Assembly: GCA_964035545.1 (NCBI GenBank)
Contig: OZ037766.1
Coordinates: forward strand, 27,532,173-27,596,172
Length of the DNA: 64,000 bases
Reading direction: 5' to 3'
Source of the DNA: Bugula neritina
Taxonomy: Eukaryota; Bryozoa; Gymnolaemata; Cheilostomatida; Bugulidae
The notes below the pieces were generated by a model. It had not been told where the DNA came from and did not search any database. It worked only from the letters and a program-made list of their open reading frames with translations. A program made the position numbers and the translations under genes. Positions 41,768 through 53,396 of this stretch are shown here, in pieces. How positions within the stretch are numbered: the stretch's first letter is position 1; every line of letters starts with the position of its first letter.

Positions 41768-42174
41768 CTTGATGCAATTTGTAGTATTGTGATTATAGCT
41801 GTTCACTTTCGAACCACCATACAATAAAAATCGAAGTACTTGTTTGTCCTCTGTATCCAATCAATGCATACTGTAGTGTAATTATTATCTTCTACTAGGG
41901 GAGCTCATTACCTTTGCACAACCCACACTCTGATTCGTCGTTGCTATTGACTGTTGTTTATGATTGGTCTAACAATTCAATCAAAAGCCCTCCAAATAAG
42001 CGAAATCTTTTTTAATCACACCGATCTACAAACGGATGCAATAAACAATATTAATTTTTTGAAAATAGGAAGTTATCGTAGCACGAAGAAAAAATATGCT
42101 GTAGTTATTGTTTAAACACTATGTACATCACATGATAAAAATCCTTATGCGGAATCAATCACATGACAAATAAA
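41768..42174. promoter_or_regulatory. Shared divergent promoter region, BRICHOS gene / MFSD1
   Basis: About 400 bp separate the two divergent start codons, so both promoters and both 5' UTRs must lie here unless non-coding exons exist further away. CCAAT motifs occur at 41857-41861 (plus strand) and 41963-41967 (ATTGG, minus-strand orientation). Co-regulation is an inference from the arrangement only. Confidence 0.5.
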
Positions 42175-45100
42175 ATGGCGTCAACCGAGACTACCAAGTA
42201 TGACAGCTCAGAAGTTAAAGGAGACCATGAAGCTGAGCCGTCTGAGGGAACGCCTCTTTTAGCTAATAGTAATAAAGATGAAGAACCAGAAGAGTTGCAT
42301 GGATGTGGTGCTACTTTGGCTTGCGATCCTCGACGCCCTCTACATCGATATTTGGTCTTAATTTTAATGTGTCTACTAAGTTTTGGTGAGCACCTTCAAC
42401 ACTATCACTATGATACTCTATGAGTAAGACTATAACTATGACTGAGTCTGATATTAATATAAGTTGTTGATGCATTTGAAAACAAATAAAAGTTAAATTA
42501 ATATTAAAATATAATTTAAATTATCATTATGTTTATGAATATCGACAAAGCTGATTCAAAGTCTTAGCTATTCAAGTCAATCATCAATGGCTAATCAAAT
42601 TCAGTTTGAACTTAAATCATGCTCGCGGTCACTTGTCCTTGGTGATCATGATTTAGATTGGCCAAACCAGAAAATCCTATATGAATCTAAACAAGAAATT
42701 GATTAGACTCACTTCAATTTAAATTTTGAACAAGTGTAACTGTAATTACTTTCACAAAATAATATGGTCATATTTTTACAGAAAAAATTATCAATCATGT
42801 ACAATCATGGAGTAATAAAAATGGAAAGTTAAAGTTAAACTCATTTTCCTCTACTTCCAGACTCTCATATAATAAGCAAGGCTGTTTATGAAACAGTTCT
42901 ATGAGTAGTTCTACAACTGTTACTGCTGCCATGTTATAAATTCTACTATATACTTTTAGAGTTTACTTCAACTAACTAGAAATGTCTAATTACTAAATTT
43001 TTAGTTTTTCAGCAGCTCACCTACTGTTTTAGTTAATTATAGCTACTGTAGTTATGTCTAAGTTTATGTATATATTTTGTGAATGCACTTGCAGGCTCAT
43101 ACTTCTGCTATGATAATGCTTCGGCCTTGCAAGATGACATGATGTCAGATTTAAACCTTAGCACAGAATCCTACATGATGTTCTATTCAATGTGGGTATT
43201 CAATTTGTTTCTCTACATAAGCCCATCTCCACTCAGAGATTTTCTGCTATATGTTGAAAATGAATAGCAATTGTTTTGTCAGGCGGTGTTATACTCGTCT
43301 TACATATTTACAGGTACTCGTACCCTAATGTTATCCTGTCTTTCATTGGTGGATATCTCATTGACAAAGTGTTTGGAGTGAGACTGGGGGCCATTATATT
43401 TGCCGGATTTTGTCTTCTTGGTCAGGTAAAAATGCTCAGTTTCTGCCATGGAAACTGTTTTGTACAGCTCATACTGTACTGAATTGGGTCAGATGGTAAC
43501 TGCTATGTTTTCTATAAAACTGAATGCCCATTAGTACCGTATGTCTAGAAAAGGTTAGGAAAAGCTCCAAAATCAAAGTAACTTTCTGGTCATGCTTTAA
43601 CCAAAAATAGTATTCTTCAGTGATGAATTTAGGCAGAAGTTAAGTCACCAAGTGAATTTTTACATTAGAGTAGATCAGTATAATATTTTATTTATTAATG
43701 TTGAATAGTTTTGCTGCCAAACAGTAAGAGTTGTATTTTTGATGTTTATGGAAAATTCTAAGTCCTGGCAGAGTGGGCAGAGCAGACTCTGAACTATGCA
43801 GCAACACACCAGAACTACTCAAACACTTTTCATTTTATTGATTACCTAACATATAATCTTTATTAAGAACTCTTATAAAAATACATGCATTGTAAAGTCA
43901 AATAGCCTATGATATTTCAACACTGTTCGAATTTTAGTTGGGGTGGGGAGGGTCTGTGCGAGTATGGCAGAAACTATGAGAAGTTTTACTTAGGTTTGGT
44001 CTATGTACGTGGCAGCTCAAAAACCTTATATAAATTCTTTAAAGTAATTTCATAATTATTCAAAAATTAAAATTCGCCCGTTAATGTAAATGTAATGTAA
44101 ATGTTTCTTAGCTGCACACTTTTATTTTCACAATGTAACAAACTTGCATTTTTATTGTTCATTAAAAAATTTAATTTGATGCTCAGTTTAAGATAAACTG
44201 GCATACAAAGTTATAGAAATGATATTAATGGCAATGACATGGATATGGAGATAATAAACTAGTTTACATATGATTGTTATATTTGATGGCTTCGTACACA
44301 CACTCTACCTGGGTATTGTTTAGGAGTTGGAATTGTTCTCAGTGTGATGTTTAATTAAACCCGATTGTGGAATTGTCAAACTACTGCATAGTTGTACTTA
44401 TCAATGTTTTCTCTCTCTCCGTTTTTAACTGACTTTTACGCATAGGAAACAGTAACCTTCATCACCCAAGTGTTGATTAGGAGTTCTAATGCAGCTGTTC
44501 AGATAACATTACCAATCTCGAGTCTACAGTGCAATGACACTATTTGTAATGTGTTGTTATGTCAAACTTACCTTTTACAATCTGTAAACTATTGAGAAAA
44601 GTTTGTTAAATACTTTTATCACAGGGATTTGTGATATTTCATCTTTATCATCTAAATTCGCCAACAATCCACCTTAATTTTAAATTTGGCCTCAACATTG
44701 ATTTGTTGACTTATTTAAGAAAAGTTTCTCATGTAACAAAACTGTTGGATACTTTTTTCACGACTAAAAGAAAACTAGATTAAATATATTTTTTATTGTT
44801 CTGTGGCCAAATGTCAAACTGCATGGTGCTATGTAATGCAAGTTTTCAACATTTAAGACTTTTCATGTTTACTGTCAACAAAGTACACAATCAAAATTTC
44901 TCACCAGCCCTAATAGTTGTTACTTATTATCATCAATGGTCCAGTATTTTGCTAGAAAAACTTGTTTGTAGCAGAGTCTGAACTGTATAGCCTCAATTCA
45001 CTAACCAGTGCCATCTTGCATCACCTGACCACCCCACCCCACCTAACCACCCTGTGGGTGGTTCAAAAACTACAGTACATTATTACAGTGTTCGCTCATT

Positions 45101-48100
45101 TTGTTACATTGTTATTTATTTGTACCCTGAGTAGCTGCAAAACATACACTTATTTACATTTTCATGAATGTTTTGTAGTTGATATTTGCTACTGGTGGCT
45201 ATGTCAACTCCTATATAACAATGTGCATTGGGAGATTTGTGTTTGGGTAAGTCTTATACTCCGCAATTTATTCTGAAATGCTAAATATTGTAGAAAATTC
45301 TGTGTTACATTTATATTGTTATATTTTTCTAATTTTTAATTGAAGTATTTATATTAATACTGATTGACCATGCATCTTTTTCAATCCAGCCATTTAAGCT
45401 AAGAATTAACTTTATTCTAAGTACAATTAAAATGCGTAAGTTTTAAGGTATCTCAGTGTTTAGGTTAATTTTCATGACTTTCTTAAAGACTATTAGTATC
45501 TACTTGTTGACCTACTCCTCATTTATGAGTTGAATTACACTGTTTTACCAATAAAATAATATTCTCAACTTCGACCTTGGCCCTAATTGTTTCAAAAATG
45601 GATGTTGAATTACAGCCTGTGCTCTTAATAAAACATCAAATGGGGGGGGGGGTAATATATTAGTTAACTACTGGACATTATTTCTGAACTCTAAAGTGTA
45701 ATTATTAGAGCTTTCACCATAAAATCAATACATATAATTATATAACTTTCGCCTAGTAATACTACTTCCTGATTCTAATTTCTAAATTTATACACATGTC
45801 CTAACGTAGGTTTATATATTTATCATTCCAATTGTTTCATGTCAGCATAGATCAATAAATCAATAATTCATCTCTGGTTACCCTAATAGAAAACTCTATT
45901 CCACCACTCACCAGGTATTAACTTAGTTTAAGCTTGCTTGCAACTTTATAGTCAACTCGCTTGTTGAGAAGATAATTCTTGGTATGACAATTTAGCATGC
46001 ATGTACTACACCAAGTAGTGGTTAGGTTATTGCACTTGACTATAGAGTCCATCTCAACTCTGCAGATGGTTTCTCTATCACATATGATTCACCGGTCACT
46101 GCGCTGCGCTCTTTCAGTCATTCACTGAGCCATTTACCTCTTTCAATCTTTAGTCCATCAGTTAATGGTAACTGCTTGTCAATACATCATTACTACTGCA
46201 TCATTAGTGTGCCACTCATTTTACCATGGTTGACTGTCAATTCCTTTATTGTTTTCAGTTTGCTTTATTGAAAGAGAAAACTTATTTAGTACTTCTGGTT
46301 GGTCACTTATGATTGCAATGCATAGTACTAACAGCTTTACTTTTTGCAAGTTGATGGGTTGTGTTTTGTTGAATTTTTTCTAGTTTAGTTTCTTTACAGG
46401 ATTGGGGGTGAGTCTTTGGCCGTAGCACAGAATACCTATGCAGTGAGTTGGTTCAAAGGCAAAGAATTGAATATGGTGTTTGGGCTACAACTCAGTCTGG
46501 CCAGAATTGTGAGTCCCTGTCCTACATTTAGTGTGTTTTATATCATGATATTATACTGAATATGTATATCATTATATTATACTGGCTGTGTATATCATGG
46601 TAATATACTGACTGTGTATATTATGATAATTTAAAATTTTTTTAAAAGCAGTTATTGACATCTCATTCGCTAGATTATTTATAAGATTCAAGTGTTGAGT
46701 TATTTTTTGTGATGGGAGTGTACTTTGATGGTTGAATTACATGTAACAATATTCACTATGGTAGACTAGCTCATGTACTGTGTATGTATGTTAAATTACA
46801 AGACCTTCTGCTGCCATTTCAGGGCAGCACTGTGAATATGAACGCCATGCAGCCAATATACGACTCTATAGCCAAGAGTTCTGCGTTTGCTGATGCCCCA
46901 CCATACCAAGTATTAGGTGTTTCTCTGTATATTGGTGAGTAAAGCTATGCAAAACTTTTTGACCTCAATTTGGTTTGATGTTGGTATGATTCATTTGTAA
47001 ATTTAGGGGTGCTGTTTCATTAGCAACAGTTTCATCGGCAACTATGATTTATATTCTGCATAAGTATTGATGAGACAACTTCGGTCTATTTTAAAGGAAA
47101 TAATTAGCATTTGTTTATATATAGACGTCATTATTTAGCTGATATAAATGTAAGTAGGATATGTTTAATAAGTTCAGGTGTAAAGATTTTTTCCTACCTA
47201 AAATAAAGTGTTTGTATTTTCTACTTCAGTAACTGTTGCTATCAGTGCTATTACACTGTTGGCTATTTTTACTAAACCAGCATAACATCTTCCGCTAGAC
47301 TTTGTCATTTAGTTTAAAGGTTGCTAACATTTACATCATGTGTATCTTATAGTAAAGGTGGCTGTTTCTTGAGATAGTAAATTATTTGCTGTATCTGCTT
47401 TGCTTACAGCCATGTTTACGTGTCTGTTCTCTCTGGCCTGTGCTCTGGGATTAGCATTCTTTGACTGGAGAGCCAAAAGGATTTTGAAGACGTCAGCTGC
47501 TACTACTGGTAAGTCTCTCAATCAGTTCCTTACCTTATTAGTTCATAGCCTTGGTACTTCTTTCAATTATTCATGACTGACTATCGCTTAGACTATTCAT
47601 TTTATCTACAGAAATACTGCATAATCCAATTTAATGCTTCTTCAATGAGCTGCGTGATCCTCGGTTTTCCAATTTTATAGTCAGCTTATAAGAGTTGTCT
47701 TTACCAAAGGCATTTCTGGTGTTATTTTCAGTATTTAAGTTATTCCACTGGTGTTCATACTTATACACTATGTCATGGCAGTATATATTGAGATGTATAT
47801 TGTTATAGAGATATTAAATATTAGGGATCAGAGATTTGATTTATTTTCTGATGTTCTGTTGTCTACCAGCCTAGATCTGGCATTTTAGTAATCATAGAAA
47901 TAAAGTGAATTGTTTGCATAGTGTCTAAATTTCATTTCCCTAAACTATCCTGGCAATTTTTCATGATATATTTGCTCACAGGGGAGACAATCACGCTGAA
48001 AGACATGAAGACACTTCTGCTGAGTGGAAAGCTGTGGCTCATATGTGGCATCTGTGTTGCGTATTACGTAACGGTCTTCCCTTTTGTCGGCATCGGATTG

Positions 48101-50314
48101 TGAGTGCTCAAAGTTTTCCTCAAAATTGCTTGTATTTTTTCTAGTTCCATCTTATTTTAGGCAACATTTCTTTTCATATTTGCCTGCTAGTTAGAAGATT
48201 ACATAACGTAGTCTCATTGAAAGAACATGAACATGGTCTCAACTCCGCATGTAGATTACCTCACTTTGGTATACATTTTCGATGTACAAAACGTTGAAAT
48301 ACAACTCATAGGGTTATTGATTTTTACACCAGGGTGTTTTATGAGATGAAGTACCAGATGCCTCATGCAACAGCCGGCATCGTTAACAGCTTAGTGTATA
48401 TTCTGTCGGCAGCTTGCTCTCCTGTGATTGGCTTCCTAATCGACAAATCAGGAAAGAACATCTTCTGGGTAATGGCAGGCACTCTACTCACTCTAGGTAA
48501 TACACTCTACATGCCCAGATGTTTCACTATTTAATATATATAGCCTAGTAATGTAGTATTAATTTGTAGTATTTCTTAGGTAATGCGTAGTAGTACTTTA
48601 GTAATATTTTTCTTTCGTGGGATAAAATTATTAGTTTTATTTTTATTTTCTAATTTCTATGCATGTAAGTATGTTTTAATAAAATGTCTAATTACTCAGT
48701 CCACAGTAGCTCACTTGCTATATTGAAATTTACTGACATTAAATATAATATGTGATGTGCACCAGAAAAGTATTTCGTCAACAAAGAGGAATTATTTCTT
48801 AAAAATTATGTAAGGCTAATTAGAAACTTTTTAGGGAGGTTTCAAACTCCTATGTGACAGAAAACCACGAGTCAAAGTATACCAATCTTGTTATCTTCTT
48901 GCTCAGTAGCTGTTTTACACGTGTTTTAGGATGTCACGCCTTGTTTGCTTTCACATTTGCTACTCCATTTCTGCCAACAATCATCATGGGAGTAGCTTAC
49001 AGCGTCCTGGCAGCTTCTCTCTGGCCCCTCGTCTCTTACTTTATACCAGAGAACCAGCTGGGGACTGCTTATGGCATGTGAGTTCAGCTTGTCACAAGAG
49101 TTGTTGTGTGTTATATATATGCCTGGGAAGATAGGGGCAGTAGTTGTATCCTAGAGGGGTAGAGGAGTAGAAAGGCAATAGTTATATTCTTAGAGGATAG
49201 AAGAGTCATAGTTATATCCTTAGAGGATAGAGGGGTCATAGTTATGCCCTTAGAGGATAGAGAGGTCATAGCTATATCCTTAGAGGATAGAAGAGTCATA
49301 GTTATATCCTTAGAGGATAGAGGGGTCATAGTTATGCCCTTAGAGGATAGAGAGGTCATAGTTATATCTTTAGAGGATAGAGAGGTCATAGCTATATCCT
49401 AATATGGTAGAGGTACTTGACAATCATCACACAGCCTGCCCTATGCTAACCCAGTGGGTTGAATTCTACAGACCAATTTTGTATGTTGGATTTACATGCC
49501 CCTGGGTTACTTTTATGCTCCATATCATGTTGCCAGTCAGCAAAATAAGTTCATAGTTTTTTCAGCAGTCTCGTTGTTTTTCTCAGTGATTGTGATAAAT
49601 TAGCAAACATCGTTTCTGTCCGAACATAGAAAGTTATTCAATAGATATTTCAGCACAAGATCTGATTCTATTTTATAATTTATACGATATGTAACATATT
49701 TGATAATAGTTTTGAATGTTTTGCCTATTGTAAAGTTTTACTTCCCTTGTTCAGAATGCAAAGTGTACAGAACGCAGGGCTGGCTGCCATATCCCAAGTT
49801 TCTGGATCTCTCGTTGATAATAATGGCTATCTGATACTTATCACTTTCTATTTGGTGAGTCCATTAGCATCTGTTTCATCTCAACATTCACAGTAATGTA
49901 GGTTATATTTTGTTGCATTTTTCCCTATATTTATAGAAATGTAGGTGTTATGCTCTGTTATATTTTCAGACTGTATTGTAGGTAGTGTTGTATCTTGTAG
50001 ATAGTGTTGTTTATTGTAGGTAATGTTGTGTGTTGTAGGTAATGTTGTGTGTTGCAATGATATTTTCTGTCCTACTGTACCTGTTGGATGCTGCCAGTGG
50101 CTCTGGTCTCAATCTTAGTGCCAAAGAAAGGAATCGTCTAGCTGAAATGTAAGTGTATAGTATCTGTTGAACTGTAAGTACTTTCAATGAACTGTAAGTA
50201 CAGTGTATGTTACTAGAAAGTCTACATTGGCCAGTTTAAGGTCACTGCTCTCATTCCATCATTCAGTGCTCTAATTAATGTTGCAGCAAAGAGAAAGAAG
50301 GAAAGCTCAATTAA
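42175..50314 (+). CDS. MFSD1: MFSD1-like lysosomal MFS transporter (491 aa)
   Basis: Thirteen exons: 42175-42385, 43095-43191, 43314-43425, 45179-45246, 46400-46508, 46823-46934, 47410-47508, 47982-48099, 48333-48496, 48930-49077, 49755-49854, 50039-50148 and 50287-50314. All join in frame and the sequence is collinear with vertebrate MFSD1. Diagnostic blocks are SYFCYDNASALQ, SYPNVILSFIGGYLIDKVFG (MFS motif A), IGGESLAVAQNTYAVSWFKG, GKELNMVFGLQLS, YYVTVFPFVGIG, GFLIDKSGKN and PENQLGTAYG. The N-terminus has an acidic dileucine signal (E24 with L28-L29), as in lysosomal MFSD1. Family knowledge: MFSD1 works in the lysosomal membrane with GLMP and exports dipeptides; transport by this protein is inferred. 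The ATG at 42175 (AAAATGG) is preferred over the in-frame ATG at 42163. The last exon is only 28 nt; without splicing at AT|gtaagt the frame would stop at once. Confidence 0.93.
43426..45178 (+). other. 1.75-kb intron of MFSD1
   Basis: AT-rich, with no recognisable repeat or exon. Frames around 44796-45276 overlap the real exon 45179-45246 only by chance. Confidence 0.6.
47230..47285 (+). other. Possible alternative terminal exon inside MFSD1
   Basis: After a strong pyrimidine tract (tttgtattttctacttcag), an open stretch joins the preceding exon in phase 1. It would add a hydrophobic segment (VTVAISAITLLAIFTKPA) and a TAA. If used, it would replace exon 7 onward and give an N-terminal half-transporter of about 254 residues. 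It may also be a chance open stretch, since it encodes only 18 residues. Confidence 0.25.
49171..49400. repeat. 30-bp minisatellite with 90-bp higher-order period
   Basis: Seven full and one partial 30-bp unit of the type GTCATAGTTATATCCTTAG, in the MFSD1 intron 49078-49754. Variants recur every third unit (TTATGCCCT at 49242 and 49332), so a 90-bp block was duplicated. The open minus-strand frame across it is a by-product of the period. Confidence 0.95.
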
Positions 50315-52240
50315 AGATAGAATTCATGTCTCAGAAGATCAACTTGTGAAACAAAAGACGCTATTTTTGTACATAATTTTCTATTTGGGAAGTATATGTA
50401 TAGCCATTTGGAAGTGTGTGTAGCTTCAACTGCAATCAAAAAGAAGTGTATTTCATAATATTTTATATTAGGACCAATGTAATGAGAATAATTGTATACT
50501 TATTCGTTGTCCGCTCTATGCATACTGTAACTGAACTAACATGTTTTTGGGAGTTGTCTCCACAACTTTCCTGGCGATTCTAGTAACATCACCTAATCAA
50601 CTATTATTTATGGTGCTCCTTTGTCGCTGGGTTAGTTGTGGGGCGTATTTTAGGTAACTAGTGTAAATTACTGGGGTTGGAGAACTGTGAGATTGGTGAG
50701 GCCATGTATTTGTGTTGACTTTCAGTATTATTCTGTGGAATAACTGTTAAAATGCTCAATTGTTTGATATCAATCAATTGTGCGTTTAAGCATTTTTAAT
50801 GCTTTGTTTTTTAAAATCTTTTACATCTGTTCTCTATAATAGTTTGTATGTGATTTTATAAGGACATAACTATTGTTTGATAATTCACCTTACTTCTCTA
50901 ATTCCTCTACTTGCCTTTTTTACTCTATAATCTTTATACGTCCTTCGAAAAATTATGTTATTTTATATGAAAATTTGTTTTTTATTATAATTTTTTGCAT
51001 CGAAATAAATGTGTTCTTAAAAAGTGATGTTGAGTTGTGGAATTTGGTGGAAAACCATTATTGGAATTTAAGATTTCAGGCCCCAAGGTTTGTTACTGTG
51101 CAGGTTCATCAGTTTAATTGTTATTGACTTAGTAGCTGGTGATGAGTTAGTTAAGGTCAATGCTTCAGAAGTCGATTATTCTTTGTAATATTAGCAAGTA
51201 TCCCATTACTATAAAGATACCTTTGTAAATTGCTCATCATATCCTGAATTAACTGTCACATGAGAACCCTTATGGAAAGGTCTTTTTTAATGCAGCTTAA
51301 GGACTTTTTCTGATGTGGCACCAGAGCAATTATGACTGGATGCTCTACCTAAACCACTGACCTTGTGGTTACTGGGCCAGCTCTCTAACCACTACATCCC
51401 GGCTGCTCTGATATATAATTTAGAACATGATAAAAAAAGGACTAATAAACTGAATGAAACCAGATAAAATGGGATCCTACACAACTTTATAATTTTTGCA
51501 TGAACAAACGCTTTCAATTTTAAAATCTTAATAAATTAATCAATCTGTATTTCTTGAAGCTATATCTAATTTATATGTTTTATTATTGCATACTGGGGGG
51601 TAACGAAATATGAGGCCCCACAAAATTGAGGATGTTAAGGTTTGTGTGATATGTTTAAGGTAATTGACCCTTCACCAGGTTCTCCTGAAATTGGCTGTTG
51701 ATAGCAAACATGCTGTGCAATTTATTAAAAATAAGTTATACTAATTTGAATATATATAGCTTATTTAAACTGATCACTATAGCAGCATTAGGTTAATGTG
51801 TTTAGAAAACAGACCTATTTGATGAGACAACGAATTTTTGCACAAAACATCAGGTTTGTGTTAAAAAAGTTCCAATATGATGTTGCAGATAAAAAGCATG
51901 TTTTAAACTACTTTTTATATATGAAAACTGCATGAATAATGTAATTAAAATCCTATCTATCAAAGCAGTCACCCTATTCATTGCTGTAAGTTGCACCCCA
52001 TTTAAGAGCTTAGATGTTGAACATAACATTAATTAATTTCAACTCAGAACACTATTATATAATCCTAACTGTAATACTATATTGCATAAATGAGAGAAAT
52101 CATAAAGTTTTTAAATTTTACAATATGCGTGCCAAAAGTAATATTGTTTACTCAATAATACAGGGTTTCTGGTTTGAAAGTTTTCAACAAAGAGAATCCC
52201 GGGTAGTTTTAAACAATTTACAGAGTTATCTTCTTTAAGT
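50315..52240. other. Intergenic stretch between MFSD1 and beta-thymosin
   Basis: MFSD1 3' UTR, with the first clear AATAAA at 51004-51009, followed by AT-rich DNA. A degenerate tRNA-like repeat lies at 51335-51405 on the minus strand. Open frames at 50873-51127 and 52014-52238 have AT-driven composition and no signals. Confidence 0.5.
51335..51405 (-). repeat. Degenerate tRNA-derived SINE head
   Basis: On the minus strand, a sequence starting GCCGGGATGTAGTGGTTAG has a box A-like region ending GAGCTGGCC, followed about 30 nt on by GGTCAGTGGTTTAGG, resembling a decayed box B region. The layout resembles the tRNA-like stretch at 18821-18900. It is too degenerate for a working tRNA gene. Confidence 0.4.
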
Positions 52241-52299
52241 CATCACACGTACTTTTTCGCTGGGATTCTACAACAATTTTAGTTCAGACAGAAGTAACC

Positions 52300-52457
52300 A
52301 CCTCATTGGTCGATGTCGTTAGGTCATGAACCTAACGTCACACTTCCTTGATGAATGAATTTGCTTCTCCGTCGCTGATTCTGCTTGTACTTTTTCAAAA
52401 TACTCTTCCTCCAGAAAGCACGTCCTCTTCGAATCAACACTAATATAAAGATATTTG
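52300..52457 (+). promoter_or_regulatory. Promoter and non-coding first exon of the beta-thymosin gene
   Basis: The coding start is in an exon with an acceptor (ttttcag, 10 nt before the ATG), so a non-coding exon must lie upstream. A good donor, ATATTTG|gtgagt, ends at 52457. Upstream are an ATTGG (inverted CCAAT) at 52305-52309 and a palindrome with 7-bp arms, GTTAGGT/ACCTAAC, at 52318-52336. The transcription start is not determined. Confidence 0.45.
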
Positions 52458-53396
52458 GTGAGTGTTTTGTTTTTTGAAAATTTTAATGCAGCATTGATTT
52501 TAAGTAATTCTCAATAGTTTTTATTATGTTGACTGTGAACGTGTTGAAGTGACCGATACTGATAGTGATGTTCATGTTCATGTTGATGCACTTGGAGTTG
52601 GCCTTGCAGTGAAACTAAATCAAATACCAATACTAATACTAATAGTAATAGTATTAGTAATAATGATGATATAAGTAAATGAAATATAATTGTAATAATA
52701 AGTTTGATATAGCATATATATATTGAATTTGATATATTTACATTAACATTTAAAAGTTTTAAATTCAAAGTTATCAATATCATCATTAATTTAAAACTAA
52801 TAATAATCGTAATGATAATGTAGCATTGGTATTCTGGCCTGCAACTTCAACTTGAGAATCATATGTACAAGTGCAATAATGGAGAAATGAGGAGGAGCAT
52901 GTGTTCCTGATAGAAATGTGAAAAAAACCTATGTTCAATTGAAACTCACGCCTCAAACAAAAATTGATTAAAAACCATAAAAAACTAGTGCTATTGATTT
53001 TGAATGCTCTCAGTGACTGCACCTAAATATCGTTATTTTATTTATATATTTAATTAAAATCATTGTTTAGATCAAAATCGTTTTAATGTAGTAATTATTC
53101 AAGTTTCAATTAATAAATTGTTTTGTAACTGCAAAATAGCTATGTTTAAAATTTGAGTTATCCTATCTCATGGTGATATAAATGATTATATAGGGACTTC
53201 TCCATTAAATTTTAAGTTTATTAACTTTTGTTTGCTAATAAGCATCATTTTAAGTAGAGACTCATGGAGTTTTGCATAATAAATTTGTCTGACAATTTAC
53301 ATTAGTTGCGGTTGCAATACTACTGTGTTATGATGTTATTTAAACATAATCTGTTGATTATTTTATTAAAATTATTCCAATTTTCAGTTGTATAAA

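Noticed and set aside
46009-46080. Sequence with AGTGGTTAGGTTATTGCACTTGAC resembling another tRNA-derived repeat head
   Set aside because: Box A resemblance only; no recognisable box B at the right distance.
49111-49389. Minus-strand frame of ten-residue repeats
   Set aside because: By-product of the 30-bp minisatellite in an MFSD1 intron.
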